Source: Candidatus Melainabacteria bacterium (GTDB taxonomy: Bacteria; Cyanobacteriota; Vampirovibrionia; Obscuribacterales; Obscuribacteraceae). From it: a stretch of DNA of 64,000 nucleotides. The stretch's first letter is position 1; the number at the start of each line of letters is the position of its first letter. Shown here piece by piece: positions 1 to 8,610 of this stretch. Position numbers and translations under genes: made by a program. The notes beneath the pieces were generated by a model. It saw only the letters and a list, made by a program, of their open reading frames with translations, did not search any database and had not been told where the DNA came from. The stretch covers positions 215,146 through 279,145 of the forward strand of contig QKMZ01000007.1 of assembly GCA_003242885.1 (NCBI GenBank). The letters are read 5' to 3'.

Positions 1-1
1 T

Positions 2-58
2 CTGTCTTCGGGGCAAGGCAAAGTTCACGGACAAGTTTTGAAGCCGGACGGTAAATAA
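2..58 (+). CDS. possible 3' end of a gene entering from the left edge
   Basis: Frame 2 is open from the left edge and ends in TAA at 56-58, giving a tail that reads like protein (GQGKVHGQVLKPDGK). A terminator-like hairpin follows about 25 bases later, which fits a plus-strand gene ending here. The other two plus frames also stop within 60 bases, so the frame choice is weak and no function can be given. Confidence 0.22.
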   Translation: MSSGQGKVHGQVLKPDGK

Positions 59-83
59 ACCGTTCAAACGCAACGCAGATCTA

Positions 84-120
84 AGAGGGTGCCCCTGATC
101 AGGTGCCCTCTTCGATTTTT
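84..120 (+). terminator. rho-independent terminator
   Basis: AGAGGG pairs with CCCTCT, and an inner CCTGATCAGG palindrome closes the stem. TTCGATTTTTT follows at once on the plus strand. It would end transcription of the gene that enters from the left edge. It lies downstream of eutB on the opposite strand and may act on both. Confidence 0.6.
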
Positions 121-162
121 TGACGTTTGACTCAAGCGATTTCAAAACGCCGCGAATGTTTC

Positions 163-1548
163 TTACCGAGTGTTTGCCAACCGCATCGACATAATGAAGT
201 TTGGATTGCCTGCTTTGTCAGTCAACTTTCCGTTTTTCATCAAGTCCCTTTCCTCAAGCCAGGACTCGAATTCCGGCGCCGGTCTCAAATTCATCAGCGC
301 TCTAAGAGAGGCTGCGTCATGAAAGCTGGTCGACTGATACGAGAGCATCACATCGTCACCCATCGGCACACCCATAAAGTAATTTACGCCGGCAAGTATA
401 AGCAGCATGGAAAGATTTTCGAGATCGTTTTGATCTGCATTCATGTGATTCGTGTAGCAAGCGTCTATTCCCATAGGAACCCCCAAAAGCTTGCCCATGA
501 AGTGGTCTTCAAGCCCAGCCCGTATCATTTGCCTGCCATCTTTCAAATATTCAGGTCCGATAAAACCAACCACATCATTGACGAGAAATGGATTGAATTG
601 TCTTGCCAGTGCATAGCAACGTGCTTCAAGCGTAACTTGATCCGCACCCTCGTGAGTGTGCGATGAAAGTTCGGAGCCTTGTCCTGTTTCAAAATACATG
701 TACTGCCCACCGGCTACCCGAGCCAATTTTGAGCCGAGTGCCGTGCCTTCTTTCAGCATGTCGTTATCGATGCCGAATGCCTTATTGCCCCTTTCGCAAC
801 CTGCAATGCTCTGAAAAATTAGTCCGGCCGGCGCGCCTCTTTCAATCGCTTTTAACTGCGTTGTAAGGTGACTGAGGATGCAGTTTTGAGTTGGAAGGGA
901 TAATTCCTCGATCAAGGAATTTGTCGCCTCCAGAAGCCGAGCAACTGTGTCTGGTGTGTCATATGCAGGATTTATTCCGATGACCGCGTCACCAACACCG
1001 TATGACAAACCTTCATAAATCGATGCCAAAATTCCATCGATAGAATCAGATGGATGATTAGGTTGTAATCGAATCGCCAGTCGGCCTTTCAACCCGAGAG
1101 TCGTTTTTGCTTTTGCAATCACTCGCAGCTTCGATGCCGCCAAAACCAGGTCCATACTGGACATCAATTTGGTTACAGCTGCCGCAATCTCGCCCGTCAA
1201 AGCTTTGCCGATTTTTCTCTCGCTAAGAGTTTCCTCGTTTTCACTAAGCAAAAATTCTCTTAGCTCTGCGACAGTCCATGATTTGATTTTTTCGAATTGA
1301 ACCTTGTCTAGATTATCGTCGATGATGCGTGTCACTTCGTCACGCTCATAAGGCATAACTGGCTCTTGACGCAGTTGTTCGAGCGTGACTTGAGCCAGAA
1401 GTTCTTTAGCAGCAACTCTTTCCAGCTCGCTTGTCGCAGCAATGCCTGCCAATTGGTCGCCAGACTTTTCCTCGTTGGCTTTCGCCAGCAAGTCTTTCAA
1501 ATCGGCAAAGTGGAATTTCTTGCCGCCCGTTTGAATGGACAGACTCAT
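163..1548 (-). CDS. eutB: ethanolamine ammonia-lyase large subunit
   Basis: Catalytic (alpha) subunit of the adenosylcobalamin-dependent lyase that splits ethanolamine into acetaldehyde and ammonia in the cytoplasm. The 461 residues match the usual EutB length. The TIM-barrel stretches typical of the family are present, for example the ERGAPAGLIFQSIAGCERGN segment and FLVNDVVGFIGPEYLKDGRQ further on, and the C-terminus ends in MSMRLANTR. ATG at 1548 is the first good start. The gene is head-to-head with eutC (88 bases between starts), so the two subunits are expressed from divergent promoters, whereas eutB and eutC are usually adjacent and co-directional. No microcompartment shell genes and no obvious cobalamin riboswitch lie in the 88-base gap. 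Confidence 0.95.
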   Translation of the reverse strand: MSLSIQTGGKKFHFADLKDLLAKANEEKSGDQLAGIAATSELERVAAKELLAQVTLEQLRQEPVMPYERDEVTRIIDDNLDKVQFEKIKSWTVAELREFLLSENEETLSERKIGKALTGEIAAAVTKLMSSMDLVLAASKLRVIAKAKTTLGLKGRLAIRLQPNHPSDSIDGILASIYEGLSYGVGDAVIGINPAYDTPDTVARLLEATNSLIEELSLPTQNCILSHLTTQLKAIERGAPAGLIFQSIAGCERGNKAFGIDNDMLKEGTALGSKLARVAGGQYMYFETGQGSELSSHTHEGADQVTLEARCYALARQFNPFLVNDVVGFIGPEYLKDGRQMIRAGLEDHFMGKLLGVPMGIDACYTNHMNADQNDLENLSMLLILAGVNYFMGVPMGDDVMLSYQSTSFHDAASLRALMNLRPAPEFESWLEERDLMKNGKLTDKAGNPNFIMSMRLANTR

Positions 1549-1636
1549 GCGCTGATTTCTCTACAAACGCATACAGAGGAAGCACAATAGTGTATCGTAT
1601 TCGGTCCCGATTCTCATAAGTTTTCGGTTTGTTTCC

Positions 1637-2374
1637 ATGAGCGCCGAATCAAAAGCTAGTAATCACAGTGCGTCGGATTTTTCGTCGAAGACTCCGGCTC
1701 GCGTTGCCGTCGGGCGCGCAGGCACTCGCCCTAAAACATCCGCCTGGCTTAAGTTTCGCGTCGACCACGCGCTCGCTCGTGACGCCATCTCCAGTGAGTT
1801 GGATGCGGACTTCATTCAAGAATTTGCTGTCGCCAATGGTTATCCGATCGTTCAGTCATCGGTCGCCTCTAAAGATGAGTTCATCCAGTACCCCCCACGC
1901 GGAAAAGTTGTCGAGGAAAAAACACTGGCACAGCTTCGGACTCTATGCTCGCCAGGCAATGATGTTCAAATCGTGATCAGCGACGGGCTTTCAGCAAAAG
2001 CTGTGGAAAAAAACGCAGCCAATCTTTTGCCGATGATAGTCGATGGTTTGAAGATGAATAATATTTCCTGCGGACTTCCCGTTGTAGTTCGCTATGGACG
2101 TGTTGCAGTGGGCGATCAAATTGCATTTGCCCTGACCTCACAAGTGGTCATCAACCTCATTGGCGAGCGCCCCGGATTGTCGTGCGCAGAAGGTCTCTCT
2201 GCCTACATTACGTACAATCCATCGCCGCGAACAATCAGCTCCGATCGAACCGTCGTATCCAATATTCACGAGCGCGGAACTCCCGCTGTCGAAGCTGGCG
2301 CTTACATTGTCCGATTGGTCAAAACTATTTTGGAAAGAAAAGTGTCTGGCGTAGAACTTCAAAAGTTGAGCTGA
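1637..2374 (+). CDS. eutC: ethanolamine ammonia-lyase small subunit
   Basis: Beta subunit of ethanolamine ammonia-lyase, which helps hold adenosylcobalamin at the interface with EutB. It has 245 residues, shorter than enteric EutC (about 295) mainly at the variable N-terminus. Family segments are visible: TSAWLKFRVDHALARDAI near residue 35, VQIVISDGLSAKAVEKN in the middle, and LIGERPGLSCAEGLSAYITY near residue 175. The start is ATG 1637. It is followed after 12 bases by eutA on the same strand, forming a two-gene operon opposite eutB. Confidence 0.93.
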   Translation: MSAESKASNHSASDFSSKTPARVAVGRAGTRPKTSAWLKFRVDHALARDAISSELDADFIQEFAVANGYPIVQSSVASKDEFIQYPPRGKVVEEKTLAQLRTLCSPGNDVQIVISDGLSAKAVEKNAANLLPMIVDGLKMNNISCGLPVVVRYGRVAVGDQIAFALTSQVVINLIGERPGLSCAEGLSAYITYNPSPRTISSDRTVVSNIHERGTPAVEAGAYIVRLVKTILERKVSGVELQKLS

Positions 2375-2386
2375 GTCGATTCAACG

Positions 2387-3913
2387 ATGACGACTTTTCT
2401 CAGTGTTGGAATCGATGTGGGTACAACCTCCACCCACCTTACGTTTACGCGATTGACGGTGGTCAATGCTGCGCTTGTAAACCAATCGCCGCTTCCAAAA
2501 ATAGAAAGCCGCGAGATCATATTTCAAAGTCCCATTCATTTGACTCCGCTTACTTCAGACGGCGCAATCGATGCTCAATCGGTTTTCAAACTAATTGAAG
2601 CAGAGTATGAGCGCGCTGGAATAAAACGCGAAGACATTAAAGTCGGAGCGGCAATAGTGACTGGAGAGACAGCCATGAAACGCAACGCCCGTGAGGTTGT
2701 TGAGCAACTTTGCCTGCTGTCCGGGGACCTCGTAGCTGTTAGCGCGGGGCCGCATCTTGAAGCTGTTCTTTCTGCTCGAGGATCAGGTGCAGTTGCAGCG
2801 TCAGCGCAAAATTGCACGACAATTTTGAACATCGACATCGGTGGTGGAACGATGAATTTGGCGCTGTACAAAAACGGCGCATTGATATCAACGCATTGTC
2901 TTGGAATTGGCGGCAGATGTTTTCAGTTCAAACATGGACAGAGCGCTGATTCCGAAGAATTTGAAGTAAGTGCGATTAACGAGAGCGGATTTTTCTATCT
3001 GCCGGCTGGTTTCAAAATCGGCGAAAAGTTGAAACGCGGGCAGCTGAGTGAAATTGCAAAATCGATTGCGTCAGATGTGGTCGATTTCATAAATCAGAGA
3101 GTTGATGACACGAAGTTGAAAAATCTTCCTCTCACTTCGTTTGAACATAGCTGGTCTTTGCCTGATGAAATATGGCTCTGTGGCGGCATTGCAGAGTTTT
3201 TTCTGGATGAAAAACTGAATCGTTTCCAATTCTCCGATATGGGTGGTCTGATAGCTGATGCGTTGCTTTCAAACTTGAAAACCGCCAAACTCAATTTCAA
3301 AATTCCCCAGCAGCCGATTCGCGCGACAGTAACAGGCGCCGGAATGTATTCGATGCAGGTGAGTGGTTCGACAATCGATTTCGATATCGAACATTTGCCA
3401 CTGCGTAATGTGCCGTTGCTGAGACCGTTTGAAGACAAAAGTCAGTTATTGAAGGAACAAGAAGTCGTCGGAAGAATAAAATCAGCGATCGAACGCATTG
3501 ATCCTGAATTGCGAATCGAAACGATTGCATTCGAGTTGCCCCCACTCGAAAAATCTCTCGACTACAATTCGTTGAAGCAAATCGCTCACGGGTTGGCTGT
3601 TGCAGCGAATGAAAGTGCTCGATTGCGTCCATTTGTTGTCCTGTTGCAGGAAGACCTGGGAATGGCGCTGGGACAGCTTTTCCGGCTTTCCATGCAAGAG
3701 CTTCAAAAGCGAGCCGCCGAACAAAATTCCGGCGATGCAAAAAGTGCTGTCGATTCTTGCCCTCTGATTGTTTTAGATGGTATTACAACCACTGATGGCG
3801 ATTTCATTGATATTGGTAAACCAGTGAGCTTGGATGCAAACGGAATTGCACGCACGGTTCCTGTTGTATTGAAAACATTGGTGTTTGGAAACCCTCACAG
3901 CAGTGAAGCGTAG
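2387..3913 (+). CDS. eutA: ethanolamine ammonia-lyase reactivating factor EutA
   Basis: ATP-dependent chaperone that removes damaged cobalamin from inactivated ethanolamine ammonia-lyase so that fresh cofactor can bind. The protein (508 residues) has an actin/Hsp70-like ATPase fold. An N-terminal phosphate loop is visible as GIDVGTTSTHLTF, and a second nucleotide-binding motif as NIDIGGGTMNLALY at about residue 148. LCGGIAEFF near residue 265 is also characteristic. It begins 12 bases after eutC and completes the enzyme-plus-repair set. The ribosome binding site is weak, suggesting translational coupling to eutC. Confidence 0.92.
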   Translation: MTTFLSVGIDVGTTSTHLTFTRLTVVNAALVNQSPLPKIESREIIFQSPIHLTPLTSDGAIDAQSVFKLIEAEYERAGIKREDIKVGAAIVTGETAMKRNAREVVEQLCLLSGDLVAVSAGPHLEAVLSARGSGAVAASAQNCTTILNIDIGGGTMNLALYKNGALISTHCLGIGGRCFQFKHGQSADSEEFEVSAINESGFFYLPAGFKIGEKLKRGQLSEIAKSIASDVVDFINQRVDDTKLKNLPLTSFEHSWSLPDEIWLCGGIAEFFLDEKLNRFQFSDMGGLIADALLSNLKTAKLNFKIPQQPIRATVTGAGMYSMQVSGSTIDFDIEHLPLRNVPLLRPFEDKSQLLKEQEVVGRIKSAIERIDPELRIETIAFELPPLEKSLDYNSLKQIAHGLAVAANESARLRPFVVLLQEDLGMALGQLFRLSMQELQKRAAEQNSGDAKSAVDSCPLIVLDGITTTDGDFIDIGKPVSLDANGIARTVPVVLKTLVFGNPHSSEA

Positions 3914-3952
3914 GGGCGTATTGGATGCGCTCTCGAAAAATGTCGAAACCTA

Positions 3953-4552
3953 TTAGTCGAACACACACTTCAATGTGAGCGCATGTTTAAGTCGCTCCAA
4001 GTATTCCTTGCGTGAAATTTGTAATGCATTGAATGTGCTCAAATGATCCGTCACGTATTGCGAATCGAGAAGCACAAAGCCGCGCTCCTTCATGCGTTCT
4101 ACCAGATAAACGAGACTGACTTTCGAAGCATCCGTGATACGGTGAAACATTGACTCGCCCATAAAGGCACCGCCAATACTTACCCCGTATAAACCACCGG
4201 CAATTTCGCCCTCATAATATGCTTCAACCGAATGCGCAAAACCGTGCTCATGCAATTGGCAATAAACGCGCAAAATGTCTTCTGTAATCCACGTGCTATC
4301 GCGTTCTGCACACAATCGCATGATGCCTTCAAAATCATGATTCACTCGCATCTCGAATTTACCGCTGCGGACCGTGCGCATCAAACGCTTGGACGCGTGA
4401 AAATCATCAAGCGGAATGATGCAACGTGGATCAGGCGAATACCAACGAATAATGCCATCGTCGTGACCCATCGGAAAAATTCCAGCGGTGTACGCGCGCA
4501 GCACGAGTTCGGCAGTAAACTCGGGTTCAATCTTGTCACGTAACCATTTCAT
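3953..4552 (-). CDS. aat: leucyl/phenylalanyl-tRNA--protein transferase
   Basis: Transfers Leu or Phe from aminoacyl-tRNA to the N-terminal Arg or Lys of proteins, marking them for ClpS/ClpAP degradation (N-end rule). The 199 residues match the family. Recognisable segments are YTAGIFPMG near the N-terminus, RWYSPDPRCIIPL, TWITEDILRVYCQLHEHGFAHSVE, the GGLYGVSIGGAFMGESMF core, and LLDSQYVTDHLSTF near the C-terminus. The ATG at 4552 is the natural start. It converges with eutA, 39 bases away. Confidence 0.95.
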   Translation of the reverse strand: MKWLRDKIEPEFTAELVLRAYTAGIFPMGHDDGIIRWYSPDPRCIIPLDDFHASKRLMRTVRSGKFEMRVNHDFEGIMRLCAERDSTWITEDILRVYCQLHEHGFAHSVEAYYEGEIAGGLYGVSIGGAFMGESMFHRITDASKVSLVYLVERMKERGFVLLDSQYVTDHLSTFNALQISRKEYLERLKHALTLKCVFD

Positions 4553-4580
4553 CGATTGCTTTGCTTATTGAGTTATGAAT

Positions 4581-5114
4581 TCACTTCTTCAATTCATTCT
4601 TCGCCGATTCTGGAGTCAAGCTTCGAATGTAGGCAATTAAGTCGGTCATGTCATAGTCGTCGACTCGAGCCTTACTAAAGGATGGCATACCTGCTTTCAG
4701 AACGCCCGTCCGGATTAACTGTTCTATTTGCCCATCTTCTTTATAGCGAGCCAGAAAGCCGGGACCTTTGAGCGGGCGATATGGGTGAAGTGAATTCTCA
4801 CCGTTGGGGTGGCATCCCGAACAGGTCAGCTTATCGAACAAAAATTTGCCTCTGGCAATTTTCTCTGCAGATGGTTTTGGCTCAGTTGTTTTTCCGACAA
4901 CCGTTTTTCCTGCGGGTGTTTTTCCCGGTAGCGTTTTAACAGCAGGTGTTTTTCCGGCGCCCACTTTGATATCAGCGGATTTGCTGCTGGCTTTTGTTTG
5001 AACCTCTTTCACCGCGGAAGTTTTAAGAGATGGGCTTGTGACGGGGTTGGCGGCGAAGACTGGGCTGAAAGCTCCCAGCACAAGCGCCGAAATTATCAGC
5101 GCGTTTCTCCGCAT
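4581..5114 (-). CDS. secreted class I c-type cytochrome
   Basis: A single-haem cytochrome c for periplasmic electron transfer. The chosen ATG at 5114 gives a clean signal peptide (MRRNALIISALVLGAFSPVFA). An upstream in-frame start at 5258 would add 48 residues before it and is unlikely. After the signal lies a Lys/Thr/Pro/Gly linker of repeated GKTPA/GKTVV units. The haem domain follows: CSGCH binds haem, and AGMPSF supplies the probable Met ligand. DDYDMTDLIAYIRSLTP is the typical C-terminal helix. The haem would be attached by the system II machinery encoded at 17.5-20.1 kb. The electron partner is not known. Confidence 0.85.
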   Translation of the reverse strand: MRRNALIISALVLGAFSPVFAANPVTSPSLKTSAVKEVQTKASSKSADIKVGAGKTPAVKTLPGKTPAGKTVVGKTTEPKPSAEKIARGKFLFDKLTCSGCHPNGENSLHPYRPLKGPGFLARYKEDGQIEQLIRTGVLKAGMPSFSKARVDDYDMTDLIAYIRSLTPESAKNELKK

Positions 5115-5377
5115 CGCCGCGCCTGCTTGAAGTATAGGGATTCCGAAAAACTGTTTTTGCCGCATCATGTTTTCAATTCTAGCGCTCTGCCGGCGTTTCA
5201 TCTTTATAAACCAAATTTGCCCAACTTCATTGTTACCGTGCCGGTGTAGGTTCACCACACACCGAGCCTTCTTACTAAGCTAACCTCTCCTCCCTTCTTC
5301 CCAATCCTTCTCATAAACTACAGATTTCGAGCAAATTTCCCTTCGGATCGTAGTTGTCGATTTTCAGGTAAAAGCCT

Positions 5378-6289
5378 GTGAGCGAATCATCCACTATTAG
5401 ACAGCAAGACGTAAGTACTGGTTCCGAAGCCTCTCGCTCGTCGACGGAACATCAAGCATCAGTGCGTTTGTTCGATGAAGCCGATTCGTTGCGAGCTTCC
5501 GCGATTACGGATGTGAAACAAGCTCAGTGCACCCGTCAGCCATCAACGGGCGAAGTACCTGTGATGAAAGCAGGGAAGGCAACCAGCGGTTGTGACTATC
5601 AAGATCTGAATAAAGTTGGGCAAGAGTCTGGAGTGCTGAACGTTCCCAGCCTTTGGGCAACAGGTTCTGAGTCTACCGCGCGCATCGTCTTGCACGCGAA
5701 AAAAGGAAATGAAGACGGCGTCACTCAGGGCACAGGCGTGGCTATCGGTAAAGTCGGCGATCAATGTGTGATGGCTACTGCGCGTCACGTTGTCGAAAGC
5801 ACGGCGAAGCGTCAAATACTTGCCAGCGCTGTTGAATTGAATGACGGTAATTTCTACAAATACGATGTGAAAATCATGGACCCGCTCAGCGACCGCGCTG
5901 TGATTGCTGTGAAGACCGGCGCTAAAACTGATGAACTTTGTCATCCTGTTGTTGCTGGCGAGTCAGTTATGAACTCTGGAAAAGGCGCGATAGTGAGCTA
6001 TCCTGGGAATTCAAATTCGAAGCATTTGTCAATGGCGCGTGTTGAAGGCGTAAAGGATAGTGCGCCATACACCGCTGACGTGAAGGGTGTTGCCAAAGAA
6101 ATTTATACCGAAGCGCACACGAAGAAGGGAAGCTCTGGCGCCCCATTGTTCGACACCAACGGCAAGTTGCGTGCATTGGTCACACGTGGACCCATCGATG
6201 GCCGCCCTGATGATGATGTCACAGTTCTCGCTCCAGTCACGGCTCAAGACCAACGCCGCTGGATGGAAGAAGTCCGAAAGGCGAAGTAG
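5378..6289 (+). CDS. trypsin-like serine peptidase without signal peptide
   Basis: A 303-residue protein with a chymotrypsin-fold peptidase in its C-terminal two thirds. The catalytic triad can be read as His in MATARHVVES, Asp in DPLSDRAVIAV and Ser in KKGSSGAPLFD. The last is a GSSGAP variant of the usual GNSGGP. The first 90 residues are Ser/Thr/Gln-rich and without predicted structure. GTG 5378 is the start used. No signal peptide or membrane segment is visible, so it may be cytoplasmic or exported by another route. A second peptidase of similar design lies at 11518-12546. Substrate unknown. Confidence 0.72.
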   Translation: MSESSTIRQQDVSTGSEASRSSTEHQASVRLFDEADSLRASAITDVKQAQCTRQPSTGEVPVMKAGKATSGCDYQDLNKVGQESGVLNVPSLWATGSESTARIVLHAKKGNEDGVTQGTGVAIGKVGDQCVMATARHVVESTAKRQILASAVELNDGNFYKYDVKIMDPLSDRAVIAVKTGAKTDELCHPVVAGESVMNSGKGAIVSYPGNSNSKHLSMARVEGVKDSAPYTADVKGVAKEIYTEAHTKKGSSGAPLFDTNGKLRALVTRGPIDGRPDDDVTVLAPVTAQDQRRWMEEVRKAK

Positions 6290-6375
6290 ATTGGTATTTT
6301 GAAAGTTTAGGGGCTATGCCACGCTGCTTCCTTCATTTGCAGCGGGCTACGCATGGCGTCGCCCATACATTAAGA

Positions 6376-6897
6376 CTAAAGCCCCGGAGTACTGGGTGGG
6401 CGGAGTTCGCCAAGTTCGCCTTTGACGTTGCCGAACCACACGCGCGGAATTAATCCTATTCCGCGAATCAGGGGCGGAGGTTCCGGCAATTCAGCACCGT
6501 AACTTTTTAGCACACTAAACGTTTGATGCACGCAGTTGTTTTTCAGTACGTTCCATCCACCAGCGCCACTAGCTGCCGCCGCTTGTACCGCCTCTTTCGG
6601 TTTGGCATTTTGAACAGGAAATGCTTTGAAGTGATGGTATCGTATATGGTGTCCAGACTTCATGATGTCCATCATCGAAGCGAGCGTTCCTTCCTGGCAC
6701 CAGTAGTCGACATCGGCGCCGACTGGAACGCTCACATATCGAATCCAAGCCATCAAATCATGCATATCGTGGTGGATCAAATGATCTGTAGAACCAAATA
6801 GGTAGCGGTCGTATCCATCGAGCTTTAAGCCCCAGCCGATGTGTCCAAGATTAGCTGCTTGTTTGAAATTGATAAAGACAAAAGCGCGACCGATCAT
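6376..6897 (-). CDS. putative permuted papain-fold (NlpC/LRAT-like) protein
   Basis: The start is placed at ATG 6897 (MIGRAFVF), because the longer reading would overlap folA by about 80 bases. The resulting protein has 173 residues. GHIGWGLKL near residue 18 and LKNNCVHQTF near residue 120 resemble the His and Cys motifs of circularly permuted NlpC/P60 and LRAT-type hydrolases, where the His precedes the Cys. The family assignment is an inference from these motifs. It follows folA by 19 bases and is third in a thyA-folA operon, but nothing in it points to folate metabolism. No signal peptide is seen. Confidence 0.5.
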   Translation of the reverse strand: MIGRAFVFINFKQAANLGHIGWGLKLDGYDRYLFGSTDHLIHHDMHDLMAWIRYVSVPVGADVDYWCQEGTLASMMDIMKSGHHIRYHHFKAFPVQNAKPKEAVQAAAASGAGGWNVLKNNCVHQTFSVLKSYGAELPEPPPLIRGIGLIPRVWFGNVKGELGELRPPSTPGL

Positions 6898-6916
6898 GGG
6901 ATTCCTGTTCGAAAGC

Positions 6917-7471
6917 CTACAAAGCCGACTTCTTCTCGTATCGCTGGAAGCGGTATTCGATGTCGTTCTCTTCCATGGTATCCGATACGGCAGCAAGCGC
7001 GAAGCGGTCGTCTATAGCGGGAAAATGTGCATCGCAATCAAACTCTTGCAGAATGCGCGTTAAATGAATTGTGGTGAGCATAGGGTGCTGTAATGCTTCT
7101 TTGTAAATCTGTGCGCCGCCGATGATATAGCAGTGTTCGTGCGGGATGCTTTCAAGTTTCTCAAGAGCAGATTCCAAACTGCTGCAAACTAGAACACCAT
7201 CAGGCACGTTTATTTCAGTTTGTCTTGTAAGAATGATATTCAAGCGATCTTTTAGCGGTCGGCGTTTTTCCGGAATTGACTCCCAGGTTTTGCGCCCGAC
7301 AATAATCGCGTTTTTGTATTCGCCCGTGGTACCAGTCGTGAGCGACTGGAAAAACTTCATGTCGCCAGGGATGCGCCACGGCAGTGAATTATCCTTGCCA
7401 ATTCCATTATCGAGATCGGCTGCAACAACTATTTCGAGTTTTTCTGCCACTGAATGCTCCTGAGAAACCAC
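6917..7471 (-). CDS. folA: dihydrofolate reductase
   Basis: Reduces dihydrofolate to tetrahydrofolate with NADPH, regenerating the cofactor consumed by thymidylate synthase. Of 184 residues, the N-terminal ones show the family pattern: VVAADLDNGIGKDNSLPWRIPGDMKFF with the substrate loop, GRKTWESIP for NADPH binding, and CYIIGGAQIYKEAL around residue 115. It lies 65 bases downstream of thyA on the same strand, a common thyA-folA pairing. One copy of a dispersed palindromic repeat sits between the two genes. The start is ATG 7471. Confidence 0.95.
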   Translation of the reverse strand: MVSQEHSVAEKLEIVVAADLDNGIGKDNSLPWRIPGDMKFFQSLTTGTTGEYKNAIIVGRKTWESIPEKRRPLKDRLNIILTRQTEINVPDGVLVCSSLESALEKLESIPHEHCYIIGGAQIYKEALQHPMLTTIHLTRILQEFDCDAHFPAIDDRFALAAVSDTMEENDIEYRFQRYEKKSAL

Positions 7472-7504
7472 TTCATCCCGACAGAATTACTTTCAGGAAA
7501 GATT

Positions 7505-7532
7505 ATGCCGGCTGGAAGCCCGGCGCTCCGGC
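7505..7532 (-). repeat. dispersed repeat family A, copy 1
   Basis: Read on the minus strand this is a GCCGGAGCGCCGGGCTTCC core followed by AGCCGGCAT. Near-identical copies occur on the plus strand at 13393-13420 and 58695-58723. It lies between thyA and folA and can form a GC-rich hairpin (GCCGG/CCGGC). Confidence 0.7.
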
Positions 7533-7536
7533 CGGT

Positions 7537-8352
7537 TTACACGGCAACAGGGAATTTGATAAAGCCCTGGTGATCGTAATTCTTCAGAACGAAATCTTCA
7601 AACTTGACTTCGAGCACCGGTTTTACCGGAATCTCAACCTCAGGCAATTGTCCGGGCTGTCTTTGCAGTTGTTTTTGCAGACCTTCCAAATGGTTTTGAT
7701 AAATGTGCGCGTCGCCAATGGTGTGGGTAAAAATGCCCGGAGTCAGTCCGCACTCTTGCGCCATCATGATCATGAGCAGCGAATAGCTGGCAATGTTGAA
7801 TGGAACGCCCACCGCGAGGTCGGCGGAGCGTTGATAGAGCTGGCAATCCAGTCTGCCGTTGATGACGTAGAACTGGAACATCATGTGGCAAGGCGGAAGC
7901 GCCATTTTGGGAATGTCGGCGACGTTCCATGCTGTGACGATAATGCGGCGGGAGTCTGGATTGTTCTTTATCAGATCAATCGCATTTTGAATTTGGTCGA
8001 CGTGCCGCATCTTGTAAAGTCCGGTCTTCTCGTCGAGGTCGTATGCCGGCCACTTTCGCCATTGATAACCGTAAATCGGACCGAGTTCACCATCGGGATT
8101 TGCCCAAGCATCCCAAATATTGGTGTGCTCGTGGAGGTCTTCATTGATATTTGTCGAACCTTTGAGAAACCAGAGTAGCTCTCTGACAACAGCCGCGAAA
8201 TTGACTTTCTTGGTCGTCAATAGCGGGAAGCCTTTGCGAAGGTCGTATTTTGTCTGCGTGCCGAATAGGGAGATAGTGCCAGTGCCCGTCCTATCCTCAC
8301 GCCTTTCGCCTTCTTCTAGGACAGTTCTGATCAAGTCAAGGTATTGTTGCAT
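7537..8352 (-). CDS. thyA: thymidylate synthase
   Basis: Methylates dUMP to dTMP using methylenetetrahydrofolate. The 271 residues are colinear with classical ThyA. RTGTGTISLFGTQTKYDL is near the N-terminus and LWFLKGSTNI follows. The catalytic Cys is in LPPCHMMFQFYV, the QRSADLAVGVPFNIASY segment binds dUMP, and FTHTIGDAHIYQNHL lies near residue 205. It heads a minus-strand operon with folA and the papain-like gene. The start is ATG 8352. Confidence 0.97.
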   Translation of the reverse strand: MQQYLDLIRTVLEEGERREDRTGTGTISLFGTQTKYDLRKGFPLLTTKKVNFAAVVRELLWFLKGSTNINEDLHEHTNIWDAWANPDGELGPIYGYQWRKWPAYDLDEKTGLYKMRHVDQIQNAIDLIKNNPDSRRIIVTAWNVADIPKMALPPCHMMFQFYVINGRLDCQLYQRSADLAVGVPFNIASYSLLMIMMAQECGLTPGIFTHTIGDAHIYQNHLEGLQKQLQRQPGQLPEVEIPVKPVLEVKFEDFVLKNYDHQGFIKFPVAV

Positions 8353-8610
8353 CCTGCTACCTCTCTCATTATTCGGCGATTTGCGCCGGTTTCAACAGCA
8401 TTAAGAATAGCAGGAAAGCCGCATCGCTGCCAGGTTTTGTCGTATTTCGAGTCTGTATAAACTCGATATCTTTCGCGGCTCTCATCTGTTTTTATCCATC
8501 TTAAAACTAAGCTGAAAACGGAGGGATTTTGCGATTTGGCACCTTAATATGGTGCGTCCAGATCAAACATTCTTTTGTCTGGTTTTACAGGATACAGCCA
8601 GGAGTTTCCA

